DNA of 64,000 nucleotides from DTKD01 sp964494345 (GTDB lineage: Bacteria > Armatimonadota > UBA5829), in contig CAZBSI010000008.1 of assembly GCA_964494345.1 (NCBI GenBank), positions 69,679 through 133,678 of the forward strand, given 5' to 3'. This document shows, in pieces, positions 15,196 through 24,354 of this stretch. Both the position numbers and the translations under genes were made by a program. The notes below the pieces were generated by a model. It saw only the letters and a program-made list of their open reading frames with translations, had not been told where the DNA came from and did not search any database. Position 1 is the first letter of the stretch. The number at the start of each line of letters is the position of its first letter.

Positions 15196-17270
15196 GCGAC
15201 AAGTCTAAAACACGTAACTCGTGCGATTTCTGTGGGCTGGAATTTGACGGAACCGGTTATTCCCCGGATGGCAAGGCCAGATACTGTTGCGTCGGGTGCT
15301 ATCTGGTGACTCGAATCACCCAGGCGTCGGGGGAAGAAGGCATCGCTGCGTGGATCATTATACGTTTAGGAATCGGCGCATTTCTGGCGATGAACGTGAT
15401 GATGATAAGTCTGGTGCTGTATGTCTCCGGGCCGGAGGATCTCAGCCGAGCGGTGGTCAGAGGATTGCAATGGGGGATGCTGATACTGTCGACGCCCGCC
15501 GTCGTGATCCTCATCGGGCCGTTTCTGGCGTGCGGGATTAAGGACATTTTGCGGCTCCGGTTGGGTACAGATGTGCTGATATCGACCGGCTCGTTGACCG
15601 CCTACGGGGTCAGCGCGGCGCACGTCATCGTGAACCGTGGTGAAGTATACTTCGACACCGCCACTATGCTGCTTCTGATCGTAACGCTTGGACGATTGCT
15701 GGAAGCTGCGGCGAAATGTCGAACTTCGTCAGCTATACAGGAGATGATGGCGCTTATCCCAGATAAAGTGCGGGTTGTGAGGGATGGACAGGAGATAGAG
15801 GTCGATAGAGATGAGGTTGTCACCGGGGATATGGTGGCAGTAAAACCGGGAGAACGCATCTCTGCAGATGGCACAATTATCTCCGGCAGCGCTTACGTGG
15901 AAGAGGCTGCTTTCACGGGGGAATCACATCCGAGGTCGTGCAGTGCGGGGGATTACGTCTACGGAGGGAGCATCAATACCGACGGAAATTTGACGATACT
16001 GGTGGAGGCCATCGGGGAGTCCTCTCTTGCGGCGAGAATCAGGCAGATGGTGCTAAAAGCGCACAACCAGCGTGTGCCTATCGAGAGGCTGGCTGAACGA
16101 ATAGCGTCTGTGTTCGTGCCGGGGGTCTGGCTGGCGGCGACAGGCGCAGCAGTTTATTGGACAGCCGTGCGCCATGATCCCGCGCAGGCGGCGATGTGTG
16201 CGCTGGCGGTACTGGTGGTAGCCTGCCCATGTGCGTTAGGGCTTGCGACACCTATGGCGACCAATCTTGCAATAGGCAGGGCCGCCAAAGCCGGGGTGTT
16301 GCTAAAAAGCGGAGAGGCGTTAGAAAGGCTGCCAGGCATAAAGCGAGTTCTGTTTGATAAGACCGGAACTCTGACGATGAATCGCCTTCGAGTCGCCGAT
16401 GTGATGACGGACGATTCGACAAGCCGCGAAGAGCTGTTAAAATGGGCGGCTGGCCTAGGTGAGAAGAGCGGGCATTTGATAGGTGCGGCGCTCGCTAATG
16501 AAGCGAAATCGGTGGGATTAGAACCGGCTGAGGTCGATGACATAGAGACAATTCCGGGCTTCGGCATAGAAGGGCACATGAAAACAGGTGAGGAAAGTCG
16601 GCGAGTGGTGATCGGGTCGCTGGCCTATATATCGAAGGGTCATACCGTGCCGGAAGCTCTCGTGTCGGCTGCCCGTGATGCGGCGTTGACCTCGACGTGC
16701 GTGGCGTGGGGTTCGGCGCTGCGAGGAGTTGTGTTGTTGATCGACGAACTGCGCCCGGAGGCTGAGCGCACGGTGGAGACGCTTCGTGAAGGGGGCATAT
16801 TGTCCGGTATAATTTCGGGAGATCGCGAAGCTCCGGTGCGTCGAGTGGCAGATGAATTGGGAATTGATCAAATATTCGCGGGTTGTACACCTGAGGATAA
16901 GGCGGCTGTGGCGGCAAAAGCGAAAGGCACAGGGTTGGCGATTGTGGGAGATGGAATCAACGACGCGCCCGCACTGGCGCAAGCGGATGTGGGGATAGCG
17001 ATCGGCAGCGGCACGGATTTCACGCAACAATCGAGCGACCTAACCCTGCTCGGCGATGACCTGTCCAGAATCCCCGATATGCTGACCCTGGCGCGAGGCG
17101 CTTACAGGATTATCAAATGCAATCTGCTATGGGCGTTCGGGTATAACGCTGTGGCGATCGGACTGGCGAGCATGGGCTATGTGCATCCGATCATCGCCGC
17201 GCTCGCTATGCTGGGCAGTTCGCTATGCGTGATCGGCAATTCGCTGAGGATCAGCAGATTGCTTGATTGA
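15192..17270 (+). CDS. ccoI: Copper-translocating P1B-type ATPase, CcoI-like
   Basis: A 692-residue heavy-metal P-type ATPase. The N-terminus has a CcoI-type Cys cluster (C11, C14, C32, C33, C36) in place of a classic GMxCxxC domain. Core motifs are the actuator TGES (about 241), membrane metal site CPC in VVACPCALGLATP (about 345), phosphorylation DKTGTLT (about 387) and hinge GDGINDAPALAQADVGIA (about 586). The nucleotide-binding SxHP signature reads SGHLIGAAL, with H428 kept but Pro replaced by Leu. CcoI supplies copper for the CcoN binuclear centre, consistent with the divergent neighbours. The start overlaps the previous stop. The 3' end overlaps the convergent gene by 48 bases. Confidence 0.9.
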   Translation: MSDKSKTRNSCDFCGLEFDGTGYSPDGKARYCCVGCYLVTRITQASGEEGIAAWIIIRLGIGAFLAMNVMMISLVLYVSGPEDLSRAVVRGLQWGMLILSTPAVVILIGPFLACGIKDILRLRLGTDVLISTGSLTAYGVSAAHVIVNRGEVYFDTATMLLLIVTLGRLLEAAAKCRTSSAIQEMMALIPDKVRVVRDGQEIEVDRDEVVTGDMVAVKPGERISADGTIISGSAYVEEAAFTGESHPRSCSAGDYVYGGSINTDGNLTILVEAIGESSLAARIRQMVLKAHNQRVPIERLAERIASVFVPGVWLAATGAAVYWTAVRHDPAQAAMCALAVLVVACPCALGLATPMATNLAIGRAAKAGVLLKSGEALERLPGIKRVLFDKTGTLTMNRLRVADVMTDDSTSREELLKWAAGLGEKSGHLIGAALANEAKSVGLEPAEVDDIETIPGFGIEGHMKTGEESRRVVIGSLAYISKGHTVPEALVSAARDAALTSTCVAWGSALRGVVLLIDELRPEAERTVETLREGGILSGIISGDREAPVRRVADELGIDQIFAGCTPEDKAAVAAKAKGTGLAIVGDGINDAPALAQADVGIAIGSGTDFTQQSSDLTLLGDDLSRIPDMLTLARGAYRIIKCNLLWAFGYNAVAIGLASMGYVHPIIAALAMLGSSLCVIGNSLRISRLLD

Positions 17271-18545
17271 CGCGGGTTTTAAATAATTAGAGACGACCTT
17301 GCTTGCAAACGCCGCCGCCAATATTATGATCAATGGCATAACCGGATAGCTGAACCGCACAGTGGAGTAGATTATAGAGTAGATTGCGGTGTGGTATACG
17401 ACGACCGCAAGGGTTACGGCTTTATAAGCTGGGTCGATTGATTTGTCTCTCCAACCGAGTATAGCCATAATAAATAAAATCGCGTTGATAGCCGCCACAA
17501 CTATGCTGGCGGTGGATGCCGGATGGTCATGCCAGAGGTTAAACCAGAACCGCACAAACTTCCTGGGCATAAGCATCACATATCGACCGGGGTTCGCCTT
17601 GATCTCCTTAATAGCTTCTTTTCGCAGAGCATAATCCCGATCGACTTCGTTCATTTTAGCCAATCGCTGCTGCAGGGAGGTGATTTTTTGAAAGGTTTCC
17701 TCGCTTACGTCGGGGATCAAGGGGTGATCGTAGAGATTGCGCTCTTTGGTATCGACAGGATACCCCGGCCCACCGAGACAAACCCCGTCTGCAGGGCCGG
17801 TGCCGCCCCAAAACGGCATCCCGAAGTTGGTTGTCACCGGCACAAACTTGTGCAGCATTATATAGTTACGTATAGTCCACGGGCTGATAGCGACGTACGA
17901 GCACGCCACGAATACCACGGCCTTCGGCAGCCACCCTTTCACCCAACCCCTGCTTAACAGAAGCGCCAGCGCGAACACAAACGGGAAAGCCAGCAACGCC
18001 GGTCTTGATAGTATGGCAAACCCCATTAGAAGCCCGGCAAGGGCGTAATGTTGCCACTCTCTTCGCATAGCGACGACCAGCACGAACGCCAGCGCGGTCA
18101 TAACAAACGTGTTTAGAGTCTCGGTCATCGCGGTGCCGGCGCTGAATATAAACGGCGGGTATATCGCATAAGCAAACGACGCCAGCAGCCCCGTTCGCAC
18201 ACCGTTTCCGGTAAATCTGCACGCGATAAAGAACACCAGCAGGCACGACAGAGTGTCGATAATCGCCTGCGCTATTCCGATCTCTATAAGCCTGGCGTCG
18301 AATAAATAGATCATAATCGCCAGGAAATAGGGGTATATGACGTAGCCGTGAGCGCTGGGCTGCGGCTCGCCCCTGTAGTCGTTTGCGCAAAACCCCTTGC
18401 CGTCGGCTATGTTGCAGGCGAGCTGATAGAACGCCGCTGCATCGCTTCTGATCTCGTTATCTCCGTGATAAAAGACGAGCGCAAGCCTAAGCAGCAAACA
18501 CAGCGCCAAAATGGCAATGAGCCATACTTTTGCGGACCTGCCCAC
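17223..18545 (-). CDS. GT39/ArnT-like membrane glycosyltransferase
   Basis: A 440-residue protein with about ten hydrophobic helices. The first extracytoplasmic loop carries NEIRSDAAAFYQLACNIADG, which fits the acidic motif of the PMT/ArnT (GT39, GT-C fold) superfamily. YPPFIFSAGTAMTETLNTF and ISPWTIRNYIMLHKFVPVTT are also typical of these dolichyl/undecaprenyl-phosphate-sugar transferases. It probably transfers a sugar from a lipid carrier at the periplasmic face. It is the last gene of the exopolysaccharide run, with a GTG start. Its 3' end overlaps ccoI tail to tail. Acceptor unknown. Confidence 0.78.
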   Translation of the reverse strand: MGRSAKVWLIAILALCLLLRLALVFYHGDNEIRSDAAAFYQLACNIADGKGFCANDYRGEPQPSAHGYVIYPYFLAIMIYLFDARLIEIGIAQAIIDTLSCLLVFFIACRFTGNGVRTGLLASFAYAIYPPFIFSAGTAMTETLNTFVMTALAFVLVVAMRREWQHYALAGLLMGFAILSRPALLAFPFVFALALLLSRGWVKGWLPKAVVFVACSYVAISPWTIRNYIMLHKFVPVTTNFGMPFWGGTGPADGVCLGGPGYPVDTKERNLYDHPLIPDVSEETFQKITSLQQRLAKMNEVDRDYALRKEAIKEIKANPGRYVMLMPRKFVRFWFNLWHDHPASTASIVVAAINAILFIMAILGWRDKSIDPAYKAVTLAVVVYHTAIYSIIYSTVRFSYPVMPLIIILAAAFASKVVSNYLKPASIKQSADPQRIADHA

Positions 18546-18551
18546 TCGCGA

Positions 18552-19562
18552 TTATATCTCTATCTCGGCTCCATTAGCCGCGATGGAAGCGTCCGATGCA
18601 GCCAACAACCGCACCATATTAAGTCCACTTTCGCCACTGCTGCGAGGGGTAGCTCCGGTCTCTATGCACTCCAGGAAATGCTTGCACATAGCGCTCAGCG
18701 GCTCGGCTTCCTGAAGACGTGGCAGATGAATGTCGCCGTATTTGTATGAGCACAAAAACTCGCCGAATGTATCATAGTGCGGCGGGTTATCGACGCCTTT
18801 GTCGTATATCTGAATCTTAGAGAGCGGGTCGAGGTCATCGTATACGAGCATCTGCTTTGTGCCGACGACGCTGACTTTGCGAATCTTGAGCGGATCGACC
18901 CAGCTCACGTGGATCGCCGCGCTGGAACTGTTTCCGGATTTGAGAGTTACAAACGCCGCATCCTCGACCTTGGGGTGCAGCAGCTTCATACCGACCGTGC
19001 GTATTGAGGTGGGTTTGAATCCGGTGGCGTATAAAATAATTGAAATGTCGTGAGGCGCGAGGTCCCAGACCACGTTGATATCCCGCTGGAATATGCCCAG
19101 GTTAAGGCGGGAACAGTGCACGTAGAGTATATCGCCGAGCAAGCCTTCTTCGATGATTTCTTTCATCTTGTTGACGCTGGCGGTGTATTCGAATGTGTGG
19201 TCTACCATCAACACTCTGTTGTTTGCCTTAGCCAGTTCTACAAGCTCCTCCGCCTCCTCCACCTTAGCAGTCAAAGGTTTTTCGACGAGGACATGCTTGC
19301 CGGCCTGCAGAGCCTTTTTGGCTAGAGGGTAGTGCGCGCTTACGTGGGTGCAGATGGCTATCGCGTCTATCGACGGATCGTTGACAAGAGAATCGTAGTC
19401 GGTTGTGACGTCGATCCGGGGATAAAGGCCCTTGATATGACCGAGCCGCTTTTCGTTTAAGTCACAGCAAACCGCCATATCGCAGTTGGGAATCTGGTTG
19501 AAGTTTCTAATAATGTTAGGACCCCAATACCCGGCCCCAACGACGCCGATTTTTGTGCTCAT
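18552..19562 (-). CDS. Gfo/Idh/MocA oxidoreductase, WlbA-like (set 1)
   Basis: A 336-residue NAD-dependent dehydrogenase. The Rossmann motif GVVGAGYWGPNIIRNF is at the N-terminus, followed by AICTHVSAHYPLAKKAL and the conserved VEKPLT with the Lys used in catalysis. The C-terminal alpha/beta sheet domain includes DINVVWDLAPHDISI. WlbA/WbpB enzymes oxidise C3 of UDP-GlcNAc uronate before transamination. Presence of a DegT aminotransferase and a hexapeptide acetyltransferase close by (20336-22085) supports this role. A GAGGAT site lies before the ATG. A close paralogue is at 28213-29241. Confidence 0.85.
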   Translation of the reverse strand: MSTKIGVVGAGYWGPNIIRNFNQIPNCDMAVCCDLNEKRLGHIKGLYPRIDVTTDYDSLVNDPSIDAIAICTHVSAHYPLAKKALQAGKHVLVEKPLTAKVEEAEELVELAKANNRVLMVDHTFEYTASVNKMKEIIEEGLLGDILYVHCSRLNLGIFQRDINVVWDLAPHDISIILYATGFKPTSIRTVGMKLLHPKVEDAAFVTLKSGNSSSAAIHVSWVDPLKIRKVSVVGTKQMLVYDDLDPLSKIQIYDKGVDNPPHYDTFGEFLCSYKYGDIHLPRLQEAEPLSAMCKHFLECIETGATPRSSGESGLNMVRLLAASDASIAANGAEIEI

Positions 19563-19597
19563 ACTGATCCTCTTTTCACTATTTTGTGTCTGTCAAC

Positions 19598-20287
19598 TTA
19601 ACAAGCGCCGCGACCAACTATGGTCTTGGTGATTGTGCGACACATAATGCGGACATCCAGTATCAGGGATTGATGCTCCAGATACCAGATGTCCATTTCT
19701 ATCGCCTTTTGGAACGGCACCCGACTTCTGCCGTGGATTTGCCACCATCCGGTAATGCCCGGCAATCCTTCGAGGCGCCTGAGATGCCAATCCTGATAGA
19801 GTTCAACTTCATAAGGCAGGTGCGGCCTTGGCCCCACCATGCTCATCTCACCCTTAAACACGTTCAGCAACTGCGGCAGTTCGTCGAGGCTGGTGCGCCG
19901 TAGAAACTTGCCGATCATCGTGATTCTATCGTCTCCGGTCAGTTTGTATATCTTCTCGCCGGGATAGCGTTTCTTAATCTCCGCCTCGTTGCCCTCTATG
20001 AATAGCTTGATATACTCCCTGTGCTCGGAGTCGTCGTTGTCGACGCGCATGCTGCGGAACTTATAGAACATGAACTGCTTGCCGTCCCTGCCCACGCGCA
20101 TCTGCCTGAACAACACCGGCCCTGGGCTCGACAGCTTAATCAGCACACTGATGACGGCAGCCAACGGCGCGGCCACCAGCAGCGCCAAAGATGCCGCCAC
20201 CAAATCCAGCAACCGCTTGGACTTGTAAGTCTTAATCGGACACGCTTCACATACCTGGCCCACACTATTTTCCTGGGCTGTCGGCAT
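19598..20287 (-). CDS. Initiating phosphosugar transferase (bacterial sugar transferase family)
   Basis: A 229-residue monotopic transferase of the PglC/WcaJ C-terminal type. One hydrophobic re-entrant segment (about 27-50) precedes LFRQMRVGRDGKQFMFYKFR. Further signatures are LRRTSLDELPQLLNVFKGEM, MVGPRP and LPGITGWWQIHGRS, with the catalytic Asp-Glu pair in SLDELP. It transfers a sugar-1-phosphate from UDP-sugar to undecaprenyl phosphate, the first committed step of repeat-unit assembly. The long WcaJ-type N-terminal membrane domain is absent. GGGAG precedes the ATG. It is placed near the end of the operon, although it acts first. Confidence 0.9.
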   Translation of the reverse strand: MPTAQENSVGQVCEACPIKTYKSKRLLDLVAASLALLVAAPLAAVISVLIKLSSPGPVLFRQMRVGRDGKQFMFYKFRSMRVDNDDSEHREYIKLFIEGNEAEIKKRYPGEKIYKLTGDDRITMIGKFLRRTSLDELPQLLNVFKGEMSMVGPRPHLPYEVELYQDWHLRRLEGLPGITGWWQIHGRSRVPFQKAIEMDIWYLEHQSLILDVRIMCRTITKTIVGRGAC

Positions 20288-20335
20288 TGCTTACTCCCTC
20301 ATCTATGCACCAGTCAATTCGACAAGGCGCTTCTG

Positions 20336-21436
20336 TTATTTTAATACTTCTTTTATTATACTCGCCGCCTCAGCTACCTGTTCGGCCGTCAATTCCGGAT
20401 ACATCGGGATCGACATAACCTGCTTTGCATAAGCCTCCGAGATCGGATGGTCGCCTTCCTTGCCTCCCAAAAACGCATAAGCCGGCTGCAGATGGAGCGG
20501 AACCGGATAGTGTATCCCACAGCCACAGCCCTTCTCCTTAAGCTGGGCCATCACTTCGTCCCGGTTGTCCAACCGCACAACATAGACGTAGTATGAGTGC
20601 TTCATATTCGGCTTCTCAATCGGCAGGCTCAGAGCCTTGACGTCACCCAGCAACTGAGCATACTGCTGCGCATGCGCTCTGCGAGCGTCCACCCATTTGT
20701 CGAGATACTTTAGTTTTACGCGCAAAACGGCCGCCTGGATTCCATCAAGTCGGGAGTTGTAACCGATTATGGCGTGCTCATACCATGTCGTGCGGCCATT
20801 GTCGCGCAGCAGCTTGAGGTTCTCACAGACCTCGTCGCTGTTGGTAAGCACCATTCCGGCGTCTCCGTATGCTCCAAGAGTCTTGCTGGGATAGAAGCTG
20901 AATCCGGCTGCGTCGCCGATCGAGCCGACTGACTTACCCTTATATTGTGTTCCGTGTGCCTGCGCACAATCCTCCACCACCTTGAGGCCGTTTGCGCGGG
21001 CTATACTCATTATAGCATCCATATCCGCAGGATGCCCGTAGAGATGCACCGGCAAAATCGCCCTGGTCTTCTCCGTGATGGCCATCTTTATCTTCGCGGG
21101 GTCGATGCAGTAGGTCTCCGGGTCCACGTCCACAAACACCGGAATTGCGTTTGCGTGGCTGACAGCAGCAGCGGTTGCGATGAATGTGTTGGCTGGGACT
21201 ATGACCTCGTCGCCGTCCTTTACCCCGACAGCTTTAAGCGCCAAAAACAGAGCCTCAGTGCCGTTTGCCACACCAACTCCGTGTTTCGCGCCGCAGAATG
21301 CCGCAAACTCCGCTTCGAATGTCTTCATCTCATCGCTGAGGATAAATGCGGTGTTGTCGCAGACGTTTTTAATTGCCGCCTCGACTTCTGCGGCAATGGA
21401 TCTGTGTTGGATCTTAAGATCGATAAGCGGAACCAT
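20336..21436 (-). CDS. DegT/DnrJ/EryC1 PLP aminotransferase, WlbE-like (set 1)
   Basis: A 366-residue sugar aminotransferase. MVPLIDLKIQH begins the mature frame; a longer frame to 21514 runs into the upstream gene and is rejected. Motifs are GTEALFLALKAVGV, DEVIVPANTFIATA, EDCAQAHGTQYKGK and the PLP-Lys region FSFYPSKTLGAYGD. Members convert 3-keto nucleotide sugars to 3-amino sugars, matching the WlbA-like and acetyltransferase partners on either side. It starts only a few bases after the acyltransferase gene. A paralogue with roughly half its residues identical by eye is at 25739-26836. Confidence 0.9.
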   Translation of the reverse strand: MVPLIDLKIQHRSIAAEVEAAIKNVCDNTAFILSDEMKTFEAEFAAFCGAKHGVGVANGTEALFLALKAVGVKDGDEVIVPANTFIATAAAVSHANAIPVFVDVDPETYCIDPAKIKMAITEKTRAILPVHLYGHPADMDAIMSIARANGLKVVEDCAQAHGTQYKGKSVGSIGDAAGFSFYPSKTLGAYGDAGMVLTNSDEVCENLKLLRDNGRTTWYEHAIIGYNSRLDGIQAAVLRVKLKYLDKWVDARRAHAQQYAQLLGDVKALSLPIEKPNMKHSYYVYVVRLDNRDEVMAQLKEKGCGCGIHYPVPLHLQPAYAFLGGKEGDHPISEAYAKQVMSIPMYPELTAEQVAEAASIIKEVLK

Positions 21437-21440
21437 TTGT

Positions 21441-22085
21441 CTACCCTTCCTCTCCGTGCAGGAGTATGTGAGCGTAAGGACGATCAGTGATGCCAGTTTC
21501 ACACTTGAGATCATGTATGCTGCAAATCACCCGGCCCGGGTTGCCGACGACGACTGAGCCTGCGGGAATATCCTTTGTGACCACCGCGCCAGAGCCGATG
21601 ACTGAATGTGCGCCGATTCGAACAAACGGCAGGATGGTGACATTGACGCCGATTTGGACGCCCTTTTCGATGTGCGGGCCTTTCATACACTCGGCGGAGA
21701 ACTCACAACCCGGGTGGATGTCGTTGGCTATAGTTACACCCGGCGCCATAAACGCGTCGTCCTCTATAACGGTAAACTGCGCGACGTAGCAGTTGCAGTG
21801 GATCTTTATATTGTTGCCGATCTTGCAGCCGTAGTCTATGGTGGTGCAGTTCCAGACGTTGAAATTATCGCCGATCTGGTTTTCTTCGCGGATGGTGACG
21901 TTATGTCCGGTGGCGAATTTGTTGCCAATCGTGGAACCGCCGTAGATCACGCTGCCGAACCTGATGCACGCGTTGTCGCCGATACGAAGTGTGTGGTCGG
22001 CGATCTTTCTGCCGGTGCGATAACCCAATTTAACACCATCGTCGATCAATGCGTCTTTGCCGAGTATGACGTCTTTGAAGTCCAT
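21441..22085 (-). CDS. Hexapeptide-repeat acyltransferase, WlbB-like (set 1)
   Basis: A 214-residue left-handed beta-helix protein. Irregular [LIV]-G-x4 hexads run through most of its length, for example IGDNACIRFGSVIYGGSTIG, IGVNVTILPFVRIGAHSVIG and SGAVVTKDIPAGSVVVGNP. WlbB/WbpD enzymes acetylate the 3-amino group of UDP-2-acetamido-3-amino-uronate with acetyl-CoA, fitting the adjacent aminotransferase. The ATG at 22085 has AGAGGAT directly upstream; the frame extends to 22124 only by entering the preceding gene. A paralogue is at 27569-28216. Confidence 0.88.
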   Translation of the reverse strand: MDFKDVILGKDALIDDGVKLGYRTGRKIADHTLRIGDNACIRFGSVIYGGSTIGNKFATGHNVTIREENQIGDNFNVWNCTTIDYGCKIGNNIKIHCNCYVAQFTVIEDDAFMAPGVTIANDIHPGCEFSAECMKGPHIEKGVQIGVNVTILPFVRIGAHSVIGSGAVVTKDIPAGSVVVGNPGRVICSIHDLKCETGITDRPYAHILLHGEEG

Positions 22086-22096
22086 AGTATCCTCTA

Positions 22097-23233
22097 TTAT
22101 CCAGGCGTTATGAGCGATGTGCAAAACTCGATAATGCTGTTTGCGACATCGCCCGCGTTGTAGCGAGTCTTTGCAACTTCTCTGGCCGCAGTCCCCATTT
22201 TGGCGGCCGTGTCGAAATTATCCATCAGTTCGATGATTCTCTGCGCAAGCAACTGTGAATCGTCGGCGTCCACCAAAAACCCTGTGACACCGTCCTCTAT
22301 CATCTCCGGAACACCGCCAACCGGAGAGGCCACAGGCACGCGTCCTGCCGCCATAGCCTGGCAAATGACACCAGGCGAGGTCTCCTGATATGACGGCAAC
22401 GACAGCGCCACGCTTTGTTCAAGCAACTCCACAAGCTTATTGCGGCTGACGACTCCGAGAAATTTGACGGATTCGCCGATGTTTTTGCTTTTAACGAAAC
22501 CGTCTATTTCCTTTTTGTAAGCCTTGTCGCTTATGCCGCCGCACACATACAAGGCGGCGTCAGGGTGCTTATTCAGTATTATCGGCATAGCCGCGACAAG
22601 AGCTTGCAGATTTTTTCGTTGACCGACGGCACCGGCAAATAATATCCCCTTGCACGGTTGCATGTCCGGCACCGACCAGAATATATCTTCAATAGGCACA
22701 TTAACGACCGCGCTCGGAGATTTTATCCATCGATCATAATAATCCAGGCCGTGTTGTGCGACGGATAGCACTCCGTTGGCATTCATAATCGACTTGTGCT
22801 GCAAGCGCGCTTGAAGCATAGATGCCAGTTTGTCTCGTCCACGCTTCAGTTTGATCTCATCGTCAATGATGCCGTGTATGGTATGCACCACTTTGCATCC
22901 CGCCATTGTTGCAGCATCGGTCGTAATAGAAGAATGGCTGTTTGTCACATCAGGTTTCAACTCGCGTATAATGGGCGCGATCCTGGCCGGCTGCGCCAGC
23001 AGGTTAGGCACGAGTGACCTTTTTCTACATTCTACGTGATGGATCGTGACCCCAGGTCTCTGCACAACTCTATTCGAATTTGAGCCTCTGGTGGATGATA
23101 CTATATGAAAGTCTATATCATCCCGCTTGGCGAATGCTTCTCCGAGTAGATACATAACATGAAGCACTCCACCACCTATTTTGGTTGTATCCGCCGGGTA
23201 TTCACCTGCCAAACAGAATCTGAGTTTGCTCAT
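22097..23233 (-). CDS. GT4-family glycosyltransferase
   Basis: A 378-residue GT-B retaining glycosyltransferase. The N-terminal acceptor domain has GEYPADTTKIGGGVLHVMYL. The C-terminal donor domain has ILFAGAVGQRKNLQALVAAM and SYQETSPGVICQAMAAGRVP. In the donor-binding EX7E motif the second glutamate is replaced by Gln (E then seven residues then Q), unlike the sister genes at 33870, 35000 and 36141. The start overlaps the stop of the previous gene (ATGA). Donor and acceptor cannot be told from sequence. Confidence 0.87.
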   Translation of the reverse strand: MSKLRFCLAGEYPADTTKIGGGVLHVMYLLGEAFAKRDDIDFHIVSSTRGSNSNRVVQRPGVTIHHVECRKRSLVPNLLAQPARIAPIIRELKPDVTNSHSSITTDAATMAGCKVVHTIHGIIDDEIKLKRGRDKLASMLQARLQHKSIMNANGVLSVAQHGLDYYDRWIKSPSAVVNVPIEDIFWSVPDMQPCKGILFAGAVGQRKNLQALVAAMPIILNKHPDAALYVCGGISDKAYKKEIDGFVKSKNIGESVKFLGVVSRNKLVELLEQSVALSLPSYQETSPGVICQAMAAGRVPVASPVGGVPEMIEDGVTGFLVDADDSQLLAQRIIELMDNFDTAAKMGTAAREVAKTRYNAGDVANSIIEFCTSLITPG

Positions 23234-24339
23234 GCATTCCTCTGGTCAAGTTGGTAATACACCGACAGATCTTTCGCGCATCGTTGCCAACTGTACTTCT
23301 CTGCATTCTTTCTCGCGGCGACGCTTAGTGCGTGCGCTCTTTTCGGGTCGCGGATCAGAGACACTACCTCACGTGCAAGGGCATCGACATCACCTGCATC
23401 AACGATAACCCCTTCTTTGCCGTTTTCCATCATATCGGGTATGCCTCCCGCCGCAGTGGTCACTATAGGAAACCCCGCCGCCGAAGCCTCCAACAGAGCT
23501 GTGGGCAACCCATCATTTCGAGATGTATTCAGGAATATATCCGTCCGATCATATATCGCCGGAACTTCGCTGTTGGGCAATCGGCCTGTATAATTCACAT
23601 CTGACAACCCTAGCTGTTGTATTAAGCTGTCCATCTGCGGCTTTAATGGCCCATCCCCGATAAACGTGATAGTGGCCTCCGGCACCTCTTTTTTGACTTT
23701 CGCGAACACTTTTATTGCAGTCAGCGGATCATACACACCCGAAAACGTCCGAATCCACACGATGTCAGACTTTATATTTGTTCTTTCGCGATATTGGAAC
23801 CTGTCAATATCTACCAGGTTCCACAGCACCTCGGAATCGATGTCATACTCTGCAAATGCTTTTTTCAACCTCGGCGACACCACCACCAACTGGTCAGCCA
23901 TACGCATATAGCGCTTAGCCAGTCTGTTGTGTCTCTTCAACCATACGTGGCCTCTGCCGCCGTGAAAGCTTATGACCAAACGCTTTTTGAAGAACCATTT
24001 ATTTAGCGGCGCGACCACCATTACGGGCAGAAAACCCCACCACGAGCAGGCCTGGATGTGCACTATGTCGCACTTTGGCGCGACCCGCATAAACCGAATC
24101 GCCGTAAAAATAGCCTGCAGAATTATTCGCAGTGGCAGGAGCATCTTGTGGCCGATGGAGTGGATGTAAGTATCGACCCGCATCACCTCCGCGCCCTCAC
24201 GCTCCAGGCTATCGACCATCAGATGCGTCTGAATAGTCACCCCACCCTTTTTCGGCAAATACGGCGCAACCATACAGACCCTCAAACCTGCAAATTGCGA
24301 TGCGCCCGCCTGCCGTTTTTCTTCTGCCAACTGAGCCAT
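23230..24339 (-). CDS. GT4-family glycosyltransferase
   Basis: A 369-residue GT-B enzyme. Its acceptor domain starts RVCMVAPYLPKKGGVTIQTH. The donor domain shows WIRTFSGVYDPLTAIKVFAK, FIGDGPLKPQMDSLI and NDGLPTALLEASAAGFPIVT, in which the typical EX7E position has Asp or Asn before Glu. It lies between the PaaK-like gene and another GT4, with ATGA coupling downstream. It probably adds one sugar to the lipid-linked repeat unit on the cytoplasmic side. Confidence 0.87.
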   Translation of the reverse strand: MAQLAEEKRQAGASQFAGLRVCMVAPYLPKKGGVTIQTHLMVDSLEREGAEVMRVDTYIHSIGHKMLLPLRIILQAIFTAIRFMRVAPKCDIVHIQACSWWGFLPVMVVAPLNKWFFKKRLVISFHGGRGHVWLKRHNRLAKRYMRMADQLVVVSPRLKKAFAEYDIDSEVLWNLVDIDRFQYRERTNIKSDIVWIRTFSGVYDPLTAIKVFAKVKKEVPEATITFIGDGPLKPQMDSLIQQLGLSDVNYTGRLPNSEVPAIYDRTDIFLNTSRNDGLPTALLEASAAGFPIVTTAAGGIPDMMENGKEGVIVDAGDVDALAREVVSLIRDPKRAHALSVAARKNAEKYSWQRCAKDLSVYYQLDQRNA

Positions 24340-24354
24340 CGGTTCCTAATCCAG

